A DNA stretch of 10,523 bases. Source: JAAYCI01 sp964370445 (GTDB lineage: Bacteria; Bacillota; Clostridia; Oscillospirales; Ruminococcaceae). Within the stretch, counting starts at the first letter, position 1, and the number at the start of each line of letters is the position of its first letter. The stretch spans positions 1 to 10,523 of the forward strand of contig CAYJJK010000085.1 of assembly GCA_964370445.1 (NCBI GenBank), written 5' to 3'. Both the position numbers and the translations under genes were made by a program. Under the pieces are notes generated by a model. That model saw only the letters and a list, made by a program, of their open reading frames with translations, was not told the DNA's origin and did no database searches. This document shows positions 1-7,123 of this stretch, piece after piece.

Positions 1-929
1 AAAGTAAAGGGAGAAGGCGTGAGGAGGCGGTGTGCCCATTACGCACCATTTTTCAAAGAGACAGAGACCGCATCATCCATTGCAAAGCGTTTCGCCGCTT
101 AAAGCAAAAAACACAAGTGTTTTTATCCCCTTCGGGTGACCATTACCGCACACGGCTTACCCATACTTTAGAGGTGAACCAAATTGCCAGAACGATTGCA
201 CGGGCTTTACGTTTAAATGAAGACTTAACAGAGGCAGTGGCTTTGGGACATGACCTTGGACACACCCCGTTTGGGCACGCGGGAGAGAGGGCACTGAATA
301 GATTAAATCCCAATGGATTTAAACACAACGAGCAAAGCGTACGGGTTGTGGAATATTTAGAAAAAGACCATCGAGGGCTGAACCTAAGCTATGAGGTGTT
401 GGATGGACTTGGGTGCCACACAGGTTCCAAATGGGGAGATACTCCAGAAGCGCGTATTGTGCGCTATGCTGACCGTATAGCCTATATTAACCATGATATT
501 GAAGACGCCATTACGGCGAAAGTACTTTGTGAAGACGACTTGCCAAAAGACATAACTAAGGTGCTGGGTCATTCTAAAAACCAGCGAATCACCACCTTGA
601 TTACCTCTCTGGTGGAGAATACCGTTGGGGAAAAATTGGCCATGGCACCACATGTAGAACAACAATTTGTTGCATTGCGTACTTTTATGTTTGCCCGTGT
701 GTATACAAACCCTACTGCAAAGGCAGAGGAAGTAAAAGTGGAGCGTCTGCTGGCTAAATTGTATGAATATTTTTTAGAACACCCACAACAGATGCCACTG
801 TTTTATGTGGAAATATTGAACAGTGAAGGGGTGCACCAAGCAGTAACCGATTATTTATCGGGGATGAGTGATGGCTATGCTGTGTACACATTCGAAAATT
901 TGTTTTTACCTCAAAAGTGGTCGAAGTAA
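1..929 (+). CDS. dgt: Deoxyguanosinetriphosphate triphosphohydrolase-like protein, 5' partial
   Basis: An HD-superfamily hydrolase of the dGTPase type; known members split dNTPs, classically dGTP, into the nucleoside and tripolyphosphate in the cytoplasm. The metal ligands are visible: a His in the RLTHTLE segment (codon at 162), the His-Asp pair in GHDLGH (249-254), and a later Asp in YADRIAY. The substrate-pocket stretch FQRDRDRII is near the left end. A GTG at 30 could be taken as a start, but the frame stays open to the window edge and reads SKGRRREEAV directly before CPLRT. This resembles the usual N-terminal lead of the family, so I infer that the true start lies upstream and that roughly 30-40 residues are missing. 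The stop is at 927-929, 18 bases before dnaG, consistent with cotranscription. Substrate specificity cannot be read from the sequence. Confidence 0.9.
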   Translation, partial: SKGRRREEAVCPLRTIFQRDRDRIIHCKAFRRLKQKTQVFLSPSGDHYRTRLTHTLEVNQIARTIARALRLNEDLTEAVALGHDLGHTPFGHAGERALNRLNPNGFKHNEQSVRVVEYLEKDHRGLNLSYEVLDGLGCHTGSKWGDTPEARIVRYADRIAYINHDIEDAITAKVLCEDDLPKDITKVLGHSKNQRITTLITSLVENTVGEKLAMAPHVEQQFVALRTFMFARVYTNPTAKAEEVKVERLLAKLYEYFLEHPQQMPLFYVEILNSEGVHQAVTDYLSGMSDGYAVYTFENLFLPQKWSK

Positions 930-947
930 AAAGAGAGGGGGCGTGCT

Positions 948-2588
948 GTGGCCATTCCAAAAGAATATCTTGCAGAACTGACACGGCGCGCAGATATTAG
1001 CGAACTGATTGGCAGCTATGTGCCGCTCAAACGTGCTGGACGCCTTGAAAAGGGTTTGTGTCCGTTCCACAACGAAAAAACCCCCTCGTTTACGGTATAT
1101 CCGGACAGCCAGAGCTTTTATTGCTTTGGTTGTGGTGCGGGAGGAGACTGCATTAGCTTTACTATGCGCATGCAGAACCTAGATTATGGAGAGGCAGTGC
1201 GGTTTTTGGCTTCTCGCATGGGCATGCCCCTGCCCAATGAAGACGATCAATCGGCGAAACAAAGGACACGCCTATTGGCCATCAACCGGGAAAGTGCACG
1301 GTTTTATGCGCAAAAGCTTAATGAGGAAGAGGGAAAACAGGCAAGGGCATATTTGCGAGGTCGTGCCTTAAACGATAAAATCATTCGAAGGTTTGGCCTT
1401 GGGTATGCACCAAAAGAGTTTGGCGTTTTACGTGATTACTTAAAGCGGCAAGGTTTTCAAGAACAAGAGCTTGTTTTGGCAGGGGTATGTAAAACAAGTG
1501 AAAAAGGGGCCCTGTATGATGCGTTTCGAAATAGAATCATCTTCCCGATTTTGGATTTACGTGGTGGGGTGATCGCCTTTGGTGGCCGCAAAATGGCCGA
1601 GGAGGATTTTGGCCCCAAATATTTAAACAGTGCAGAAACGCGTGTGTTTCAAAAAAGCAAGAATTTATATGCAATGAACATCGCGAAAAAAAATACATCT
1701 AAAAGGTATTTGCTGGCAGAGGGCTATATGGATGTTATCAGTTTACATCAGGCGGGGTTTGAAACAGCAGTGGCATGCCTTGGCACTTCCATCACAGCAG
1801 AGCAGGCACGCTTGATAGCAAACCATGCCGATGAGGTGGTGATTTGCTATGATGCTGACGAAGCCGGCCAGAAGGCAACAGCGAAGGCAATTGAAAAATT
1901 TGGCCATACGGATATCAAGGTGCGTGTGCTTAGCTTTCCCGGGGCAAAAGATCCGGATGAATATATTCGAAAAAATGGCAAAGAGCGTTTTGAGGCATTG
2001 CTAGACGGCAGTGAAAATGCGCTAGAGTATGAACTGCAAAAAGTGAAAAACCGTATGGCCTTGCAAACGGCCGATGGACGTGCCGCTTATTTGAAAGCTG
2101 CCCTTGAAATTTTAGCGGCAGAGGCGGGGCCTGTTGAGCAAGACATCTACGCAGGAAAGTTATCTCAGCAAACAGAAGTTGGCANNNNNNNNNNTCTTAT
2201 AAAAAACACCGTAGATTTTATGGGTATTGCAATAGAGCGTCTGAGGGCAGACATGTTGGTTGCGGAAGATATGGCAACCGTATACCGCCAAATTGTTTCG
2301 GCGCACAACGACGGTTTCTCTGTGGATTTGACTATGCTATCTGAGCAATTGGACGAAAACACTTTAAATTTGATGGGGCGCGTATTGGCATTGAATCATG
2401 ATACAGGCTTTACAAAAGAAGATGTGGAATTGTTTCTACGAAGAATAGAGNNNNNNNNNNNNNNNNNNNNNNNNNNNNNNNNNNNNNNNNNNNNNNNNNN
2501 NNNNNNNNNNNNNNNNNNNNNNTCTTCTGAAATGAACGAACAAGACTTTCGACAGTATTTTGAGCAGCGAAAAGAGTGCAAACCGTAA
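948..2588 (+). CDS. dnaG: DNA primase DnaG (contains two assembly gaps)
   Basis: Synthesises RNA primers at the replication fork and contacts the replicative helicase through its C-terminus. The N-terminal CHC2 zinc finger has ligands C38, H41, C59 and C62 (CPFH ... CFGC). The catalytic core carries the FGGRKM and KYLNSAET segments, and the TOPRIM fold has E258 in LAEGYMD and the acidic pair D302/D304 in YDADEAG. After the first gap, residues about 420-500 resemble the primase helicase-binding domain. The GTG start at 948 follows a purine-rich ribosome site (AGAGGGG, 934-940), and the product begins as primases usually do. N runs fall at 2185-2194 and 2451-2522. The frame is open across both, but the total of 546 residues is short of the roughly 600 usual in Firmicutes. 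I infer missing sequence rather than a deletion. It sits between dgt and rpoD, the classic macromolecular-synthesis order. Confidence 0.95.
   Translation: MAIPKEYLAELTRRADISELIGSYVPLKRAGRLEKGLCPFHNEKTPSFTVYPDSQSFYCFGCGAGGDCISFTMRMQNLDYGEAVRFLASRMGMPLPNEDDQSAKQRTRLLAINRESARFYAQKLNEEEGKQARAYLRGRALNDKIIRRFGLGYAPKEFGVLRDYLKRQGFQEQELVLAGVCKTSEKGALYDAFRNRIIFPILDLRGGVIAFGGRKMAEEDFGPKYLNSAETRVFQKSKNLYAMNIAKKNTSKRYLLAEGYMDVISLHQAGFETAVACLGTSITAEQARLIANHADEVVICYDADEAGQKATAKAIEKFGHTDIKVRVLSFPGAKDPDEYIRKNGKERFEALLDGSENALEYELQKVKNRMALQTADGRAAYLKAALEILAAEAGPVEQDIYAGKLSQQTEVGXXXXLIKNTVDFMGIAIERLRADMLVAEDMATVYRQIVSAHNDGFSVDLTMLSEQLDENTLNLMGRVLALNHDTGFTKEDVELFLRRIEXXXXXXXXXXXXXXXXXXXXXXXXSSEMNEQDFRQYFEQRKECKP
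2185..2194. other. Assembly gap of 10 N inside dnaG
   Basis: Ten undetermined bases interrupt dnaG between the SQQTEVG segment, which normally ends the catalytic core, and the helicase-binding domain. Primases usually have a linker of tens of residues here, so the stated length is probably a placeholder shorter than the real gap. Confidence 0.9.
2451..2522. other. Assembly gap of 72 N inside dnaG
   Basis: Seventy-two undetermined bases (24 codons in frame) near the 3' end of dnaG. They replace part of the C-terminal helical hairpin that contacts the helicase. The frame on both sides is consistent with a single protein. Confidence 0.95.
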
Positions 2589-2655
2589 CCGCGAAAGTGC
2601 AGTGGTGTGAAAAGGGACAATCTAGGCCAATATTTGGCAAACGAAGGAGATATCT

Positions 2656-3744
2656 ATGGCAGAAAAAAAGAACGTAATATTAGAACTGGTAGAAACCGGG
2701 AAACGCAACCAACGCTTAACGGTGAAAGAAGTTAATGATGCACTGGAAGAAATTGGTTTTGATGTGGAGCAGGTAGATAAGCTGTATGAAACACTGGATA
2801 CCCTTAATATTGAAATTGTAGATGAGCCGGACACAGAGGAAAAAACGTTTACATTAACTGAAGATAGTGTAGATCAGTTTGAAAGTGAATTATCGGCTGA
2901 AGGTGTTTCGATTGATGACCCGGTGAAAGTATACCTAAAAGAAATTGGGCGTGTGCCGCTGCTTTCCAGCGAGGACGAAGTGGCGCTGGCTATAGAAATT
3001 GCCAAAGGTGGCTTAGAGGGTGAAACAGCCAAGAAAAGGTTGTCTGAGGCAAATTTGCGTCTTGTTGTATCCATTGCCAAGCGTTATGTGGGTAGGGGAA
3101 TGCAATTTTTGGATTTGATTCAAGAAGGCAACTTGGGCCTTATTAAAGCGGTAGAAAAGTTTGATTATACAAAAGGGTTTAAGTTTTCTACCTACGCAAC
3201 GTGGTGGATTCGGCAAGCCATTACGCGTGCCATTGCAGATCAAGCGCGCACCATTCGCATTCCTGTGCATATGGTAGAAACCATCAATAAAGTAAAAAAA
3301 GTGTCTAGCCAGCTACTGCATCGCAATGGTCACGAGGCTACAGCCGACGAAATTGCCGAAGAACTGGATATGCCGGTGGAAAAAGTGCGCGAAATTATGC
3401 GTGTGGCCCAAGAGCCGGTAAGCCTTGAAACTCCGATTGGTGAAGAAGAAGATAGCCATCTTGGAGACTTTATTCCGGACGAAGATGCCTTGGTGCCTGC
3501 GGAGGCAGCCAGCCATACTTTGCTGAAAGAGCAACTTTCTACAGTTTTACAAACATTGACCCCACGTGAAGAAAAGGTGTTGCGGTTGCGATTTGGCCTG
3601 GAAGATGGACGCCCACGCACCTTAGAGGAAGTGGGTAAGGTGTTTAAAGTGACACGCGAACGCATTCGCCAAATAGAAGCAAAGGCCTTGCGCAAACTAC
3701 GCCATCCAAGTAGAAGTAAAAAATTGAGGGATTTTTTAGATTAA
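2656..3744 (+). CDS. rpoD: Primary RNA polymerase sigma factor (RpoD/SigA)
   Basis: Housekeeping sigma-70 group 1 factor that directs RNA polymerase to TTGACA/TATAAT promoters. At 362 residues it has the compact Firmicute size. Regions in order: region 1.1 helices at about 5-58; region 1.2 starting DDPVKVYLKEIG at 87; region 2 at about 130-200, with the core-binding and -10 recognition segments (EANLRLVVSIAKRYVGRG, FSTYATWWIRQAITRAI); region 3 at about 205-285; region 4 at about 295-360, with the helix-turn-helix ending VTRERIRQIEAKALRKLRHP. The ATG at 2656 is preceded by AAGGAGA (2644-2650) with a 5-base spacer. It lies 67 bases after dnaG with no clear terminator between them. Both recognisable promoters in this window fit its expected specificity. 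Confidence 0.98.
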   Translation: MAEKKNVILELVETGKRNQRLTVKEVNDALEEIGFDVEQVDKLYETLDTLNIEIVDEPDTEEKTFTLTEDSVDQFESELSAEGVSIDDPVKVYLKEIGRVPLLSSEDEVALAIEIAKGGLEGETAKKRLSEANLRLVVSIAKRYVGRGMQFLDLIQEGNLGLIKAVEKFDYTKGFKFSTYATWWIRQAITRAIADQARTIRIPVHMVETINKVKKVSSQLLHRNGHEATADEIAEELDMPVEKVREIMRVAQEPVSLETPIGEEEDSHLGDFIPDEDALVPAEAASHTLLKEQLSTVLQTLTPREEKVLRLRFGLEDGRPRTLEEVGKVFKVTRERIRQIEAKALRKLRHPSRSKKLRDFLD

Positions 3745-3745
3745 T

Positions 3746-4189
3746 ATGGAAAATGTGATTTTTGAGTGGTGCACGGTAGAGGATGCACAGTTTCGACTGG
3801 CAAAAGAGATACGATGTGAAGTGTTTGTAAATGAACAGGGGTTTCCTCTTGAGGTGGAAATTGATTGTAAAGATGAAGAAAGCCGCCATGTGTTGCTCTA
3901 TTGGAAAGGCGAAGCAGTGGGCACTGCACGTGTTTTTTTCGACGAACCGGGAGTTTTACATGTGGGGCGCCTAGCCCTGCAAAAAAAATGCAGAGGCAAG
4001 GGGTTTGGAACTTTGCTTATGCAAGAAATACGAAAAGAGGCAAAAAACCTGAAAGTAAACACTTTACGTTTGAATGCCCAGCATGACAAAGCGGAGTTTT
4101 ACGAAAAAGTAGGCTATTTAAAGGTGGGGGATGAATTTTTAGAAGAAGGATACCCACATGTGACGATGCAATGTGAAATTATGGTTTAA
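3746..4189 (+). CDS. GNAT family N-acetyltransferase (YjcF/ElaA-like)
   Basis: A 147-residue single-domain GNAT protein expected to transfer an acetyl group from acetyl-CoA to an amine; the substrate is unknown. The acetyl-CoA pyrophosphate loop is at 83-88 (RGKGFG), preceded by the beta-4 segment VGRLAL. The N-terminal FVNEQGFPLEVEID block and the C-terminal signature (LNAQHDKAEFYEKVGY, then GDEF-EEGYPHVTM) match the YjcF/ElaA-type subgroup. The ATG is one base after the rpoD stop with only a weak ribosome site upstream (GAGGG, 3726-3730, 15 bases away), so translation is probably coupled to rpoD. No promoter is visible in front of it. A role linked to sigma factor or translation is not shown by the sequence and would be guesswork. 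Confidence 0.88.
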   Translation: MENVIFEWCTVEDAQFRLAKEIRCEVFVNEQGFPLEVEIDCKDEESRHVLLYWKGEAVGTARVFFDEPGVLHVGRLALQKKCRGKGFGTLLMQEIRKEAKNLKVNTLRLNAQHDKAEFYEKVGYLKVGDEFLEEGYPHVTMQCEIMV

Positions 4190-4199
4190 ATGTAGGGTG

Positions 4200-4228
4200 T
4201 TGACAAAACTGCTTGTATTGGGTATGAT
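4200..4228 (+). promoter_or_regulatory. Sigma-A promoter of the Rrf2 regulator gene
   Basis: TTGACA at 4200-4205 and TATGAT at 4223-4228 are separated by exactly 17 bases, with one mismatch to consensus. The transcript would start near 4235, about 60 bases before the ATG at 4296. Confidence 0.85.
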
Positions 4229-4237
4229 TAAATCATA
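4223..4237. promoter_or_regulatory. Palindromic operator candidate over the -10 box
   Basis: A perfect 15-base dyad: TATGATT, a central A, then AATCATA. It covers the whole -10 hexamer and reaches the predicted start of transcription, where a bound repressor would block polymerase. The gene downstream encodes a dimeric-type DNA-binding regulator, so autorepression is the simplest reading. This is inference from position and symmetry; the site does not match the IscR or NsrR consensus as I know them. Confidence 0.6.
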
Positions 4238-4295
4238 GTGAAAAAGTATAATTAACAAATTTTAAAATGTTGGCATATAGTAGCGGGAGAGACAC

Positions 4296-4715
4296 ATGTA
4301 TATCACTCAAGAGGCAGATTATGCTGTGAGAATTGTAGATTGCCTGGCAAGAGCAGGCGTGCGGCGTGATGCCAGAAGTATCAGCGAGGAAACATCTGTG
4401 AGTCTTCGTTTTGCACTAAAAATTTTGGGTAAGCTAAGTTCTGCCGGTGTTGTGAAAAGCTATAAAGGAAACCGTGGTGGCTACGAGTTGGACCGTGCCC
4501 CTGCAGATATAACCCTACAAGAGGTGCTCAAGGCTGTGGATGGCCACTATTATATGTCTCGATGCCTTTCTAAGGCAGGAGGTTGTAATAGGCAATGGGA
4601 AGAGAACTGTGTGTTTCACAATACATTTAGCCGCTTAAGTGAAGAAATCAATCAAAGGCTTTCGGGCATAACATTTCAAGATTTTTTAGATGAAACGGCG
4701 GGAGCAACAACATAA
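4296..4715 (+). CDS. Rrf2 family transcriptional regulator, probable Fe-S sensor
   Basis: A 139-residue Rrf2-family DNA-binding protein. The N-terminus MYITQEADYAVRIVDCLA and the winged helix with KSYKGNRGGYELDRAP (about 54-69) are family hallmarks. The cluster region has C90, C97 and C105, followed by H108 in CVFH. This resembles the three Cys plus His set of IscR-type proteins, though the spacing here is C-x6-C-x7-C rather than the E. coli C-x5-C-x5-C. I infer that it binds a [2Fe-2S] or [4Fe-4S] cluster and senses redox state, iron or NO. The ATG has GGGAGA (4285-4290) five bases upstream. It has its own promoter and terminator, so it is monocistronic, and no isc or suf genes lie in the window. 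Targets beyond its own promoter are unknown; the oxidoreductase operon downstream is a candidate. Confidence 0.92.
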   Translation: MYITQEADYAVRIVDCLARAGVRRDARSISEETSVSLRFALKILGKLSSAGVVKSYKGNRGGYELDRAPADITLQEVLKAVDGHYYMSRCLSKAGGCNRQWEENCVFHNTFSRLSEEINQRLSGITFQDFLDETAGATT

Positions 4716-4733
4716 CGGGCAAAAGGAAAAATG

Positions 4734-4771
4734 GGCACAAAGTCGGTACCGGCCGGGTTTGTGCCTTTTTT
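4734..4771 (+). terminator. Rho-independent terminator after the Rrf2 gene
   Basis: An 8-bp perfect outer stem (GGCACAAA, 4734-4741, with TTTGTGCC, 4758-4765) encloses a small internal loop and a 3-bp CGG/CCG inner stem. Six T follow at 4766-4771. An A-rich stretch before the stem means that it could also stop transcription coming from the right. Confidence 0.92.
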
Positions 4772-5063
4772 GCAAAACTTGCAACAAGAGACACGAAACC
4801 AGCTTATTCCTAGTAATTCTCTGGTATTAATCGTGTGGTGAGAAGAAAACGTACGATAAGGGCATGTTCTTTAAAAGTTGTAAGGCAGGAGCTATCCTCA
4901 TTTTGAAGCCCATACTGATTTGAATACAGCTGAAATAGATTTTGCTTTTGTAATTCCTTTGATATCGATACACTCAAAATAAAAGGGTGGATGAAAACCG
5001 AACCAAACAGCTTTGCTTGATTTATGAAATGCACAGTGATGAAGTTCAAAAGGTAAATCATTG
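4772..5063. other. Gene-free intergenic region upstream of the oxidoreductase operon
   Basis: About 290 bases between the terminator and the ribosome site of the next operon. Plus-strand reading frames are broken into pieces of 20-30 codons or fewer. The minus strand holds one longer open frame (4810-5184), but it runs into the oxidoreductase start, lacks a ribosome site and is probably spurious. I found no good sigma-A promoter match, although the operon promoter must lie here unless transcription reads through the terminator. Confidence 0.6.
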
Positions 5064-5076
5064 AAGGAGGAACACG

Positions 5077-6501
5077 ATGAAAAAAAGTTATGATCTTGCA
5101 GTTTTGGGCGCGGGAAGCGCAGGTTTGGTAGCGGCCATCACAGCATCTGGCATGGGTGCAGATGTGTTGCTGGTAGAAGGGCATAAAATGGGAGGGGATT
5201 GCCTAAATTACGGCTGTGTGCCAAGTAAATCCTTTTTAAAAGCTAGCCATTTGGCACATACAATTCAAAAGGGTGCAAACTATGGTATTCATGTAAAAAA
5301 GCCGGAAGTTTCGCTTGAGCAGGTGATGGAACGTGTGAAGTCCGTCATTGCTGAAATAGCACCTCATGACTCCAAAGAGCGGTATGAATCTTTGGGTGTG
5401 GATGTGGTTTTGGGCAAGGCAAGCCTTGCCTCACCGCACACAGTAAAGGTAGGCGAGGACAAATATGAGGCAAAACGCATCATCATCGCCACAGGCTCGC
5501 GTGCTTTTGTGCCCCCGGTTCCGGGTTTAGACGAGGTGCCATATTATACAAACCAAACCATTTTTGATTTAAAAATACTGCCAAAACATTTGATTGTATT
5601 GGGAGCGGGCCCAATTGGGTGTGAGCTAGGGCAAGGGTTTGCACACCTTGGAAGCCATGTAACCATCATTGACCGATCAAAAAGTTTGTTTTCTAAGGAC
5701 GAGCCGGAGGTTGCATCGGTGATGGAAACTGTATTTCGGCAAGATGGGATAGACCTTTACTTACAAAGTGAGCTTAAGAAGGTAAGTGCGCAAGAGGGCG
5801 AAGCGGTGGTACAATTTACACAAAATACAGAAGAGAAAATTTGCAAAGGAGACGTTTTGTTGGTGGCACTTGGTCGTGTGCCAAACACAGAGGATTTGCA
5901 GCTGGCAGAGCTGGGAATTAAAACCAACAAAAGGGGTTTTATTGAGGTGAACGAAAAGCTGCAAACAAGCCTTTCGCATATTTATGCATGTGGTGATGTG
6001 CGGGGAAAATATTTGTTTACCCATACGGCCTCTTATGAAGCGGGAATTGCAGTGCGCAATGCCTTGGTGGCGGCTCGCTTTAAAACAAACTATGCAAATT
6101 TGGCGTGGACCACCTATACTGTGCCGGAAGTGGCGCATGTGGGCTATTTGAAAAAACAGGCAGAAGAAGAGGGTTTGTTTGGTAGCGAGCTGTTTTTAAG
6201 CATTGATAAAAATGATAGAGCGAAAGCAGAAGACGACCGTCAGGGATTTATTAAAGTGATTTTGGATGCGAAACGTAGGGTGATTGGTGCAAGCATTGTG
6301 GGTGAAAAAGGTGGTGAAATGTTGCCGGTGCTCTCTTTAATGGTAAGCCAAAAGATGAAGTTGTCGGCGGCAATGTCTGTGATGTATCAATACCCTGTGC
6401 AAGGGGAAATTGTGAAGTCGTTGGCAATAGAGGATTTTAAGCGCAATGTAAAGCCGTGGCAACAATCCTTGCTAAAAAAGGTTATTAAAGGAAAGAAATA
6501 A
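5077..6501 (+). CDS. FAD-dependent pyridine nucleotide-disulfide oxidoreductase
   Basis: A 474-residue class I flavoprotein disulfide reductase related to dihydrolipoamide dehydrogenase and mercuric reductase. In order: FAD Rossmann motif GAGSAG (11-16) ending at E34; redox-active disulfide C42/C47 in GGDCLNYGCVPSK; ATGSRA (138-143); NAD(P)H Rossmann motif GAGPIGCELG (176-185), with D199 closing the second strand and suggesting NADH; second FAD motif YACGDV (303-308); C-terminal dimerisation domain from about 345. The usual HxHPTxxE active-site motif reads YQYPVQGE (437-444): both His are Tyr, but Glu is kept. It lacks the C-terminal Cys pair and N-terminal metal-binding domain of true mercuric reductase, so that name would be wrong. 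The start has AAGGAGG (5064-5070) six bases upstream. It heads an operon with two membrane-lipid genes. Substrate unknown. Confidence 0.9.
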   Translation: MKKSYDLAVLGAGSAGLVAAITASGMGADVLLVEGHKMGGDCLNYGCVPSKSFLKASHLAHTIQKGANYGIHVKKPEVSLEQVMERVKSVIAEIAPHDSKERYESLGVDVVLGKASLASPHTVKVGEDKYEAKRIIIATGSRAFVPPVPGLDEVPYYTNQTIFDLKILPKHLIVLGAGPIGCELGQGFAHLGSHVTIIDRSKSLFSKDEPEVASVMETVFRQDGIDLYLQSELKKVSAQEGEAVVQFTQNTEEKICKGDVLLVALGRVPNTEDLQLAELGIKTNKRGFIEVNEKLQTSLSHIYACGDVRGKYLFTHTASYEAGIAVRNALVAARFKTNYANLAWTTYTVPEVAHVGYLKKQAEEEGLFGSELFLSIDKNDRAKAEDDRQGFIKVILDAKRRVIGASIVGEKGGEMLPVLSLMVSQKMKLSAAMSVMYQYPVQGEIVKSLAIEDFKRNVKPWQQSLLKKVIKGKK

Positions 6502-6510
6502 AGAGGAAAT

Positions 6511-6516
6511 GGGGGA
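6511..6516 (+). promoter_or_regulatory. Ribosome binding site deciding the phosphatidyltransferase start
   Basis: The GGGGGA run lies seven bases before the ATG at 6524. The earlier in-frame ATG at 6509 has only GAGG (6503-6506) two bases away, which is too close, so 6524 is preferred. Confidence 0.7.
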
Positions 6517-6523
6517 CATTGGT

Positions 6524-7123
6524 ATGATTGATACCAAATTGCGAAAATATGCACAAAGTGGGTTTGACACTGCGGCAAAAAGGTTATATCTCACGAAGCT
6601 GCATCCAAATCACATTACAATTTTTGGCTTTTTGGTGGGTATGGTATCGGTGGTATGCCTAAGCTATGGGTATCCGGTTGCGGCACTTATTCTTTTGTGG
6701 GTTTCAGGAGCTTTGGATGTGCTAGATGGCACAGTGGCGCGTCTTACGCAAAAAAAATCACAACTGGGTGCATATTTGGATGTGATTTTTGACCGTATGG
6801 TAGAGGTGTTTTTAATTTTGGGATTCTATTTTTTAAAGCCAGAGTTTGTGCTAAGTTATTTTGTGTTTTTTATTGCATCCATGTTTAATTTCACAACATT
6901 CATGTTGGCGGGTGCGCTGTTTCCAAACACAGGAAAAAAAAGTATGCATTACGACGGAGGCCTTGTAGAGCGCACAGAAACGTTTTTGGTGTTTAGCTTA
7001 ATGATGCTGTTTCCTGCTTGGATTTTCATCTCGTTGAATATTTTTAATGCGTTGATGATTATTACCGGCCTGTATAGAATGGTTCGAATTATAAGATACG
7101 AGAGAAAGAAGGGGGCAAAATGA
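6524..7123 (+). CDS. CDP-alcohol phosphatidyltransferase family protein
   Basis: An integral membrane enzyme of 199 residues that would transfer a phosphatidyl group from a CDP-alcohol lipid to an alcohol acceptor, releasing CMP. The full signature D-x2-D-G-x2-A-R-x8-G-x3-D-x3-D is present, with D65, D68, G69, A72, R73, G82, D86 and D90. Several hydrophobic spans surround it, consistent with the usual six-helix fold. I chose the ATG at 6524 over the in-frame ATG at 6509 because of the better ribosome site and because the N-terminus MIDTKLRKYAQ resembles family members. The acceptor (glycerol-3-phosphate, inositol, serine, another alcohol or another lipid) cannot be assigned, and I do not call it PgsA. 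It begins 22 bases after the oxidoreductase stop, and its TGA overlaps the next start as ATGA, so the two membrane genes are translationally coupled. Confidence 0.88.
   Translation: MIDTKLRKYAQSGFDTAAKRLYLTKLHPNHITIFGFLVGMVSVVCLSYGYPVAALILLWVSGALDVLDGTVARLTQKKSQLGAYLDVIFDRMVEVFLILGFYFLKPEFVLSYFVFFIASMFNFTTFMLAGALFPNTGKKSMHYDGGLVERTETFLVFSLMMLFPAWIFISLNIFNALMIITGLYRMVRIIRYERKKGAK

Noticed and set aside
30..32. GTG at 30 as the true start of the dGTPase gene
   Set aside because: The frame continues upstream to the window edge with family-like residues, and a start here would remove the usual N-terminal segment.
3330..3695. Minus-strand frame of 121 codons inside rpoD
   Set aside because: It lies wholly within the conserved sigma factor gene, and its Ser/Arg-rich composition is the typical mirror of that coding strand.
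4810..5184. Minus-strand frame of 124 codons overlapping the oxidoreductase start
   Set aside because: It has no ribosome site, overlaps a well-supported gene start by about 100 bases and resembles no family that I know. The part in the intergenic stretch may be open by chance.
5077..6501. Naming the oxidoreductase mercuric reductase
   Set aside because: The protein lacks the C-terminal Cys pair and the N-terminal metal-binding domain, and there are no mer genes nearby.
6509..6511. ATG at 6509 as the start of the phosphatidyltransferase
   Set aside because: The upstream GAGG is only two bases away. The in-frame ATG at 6524 has better spacing and gives an N-terminus more like the family.
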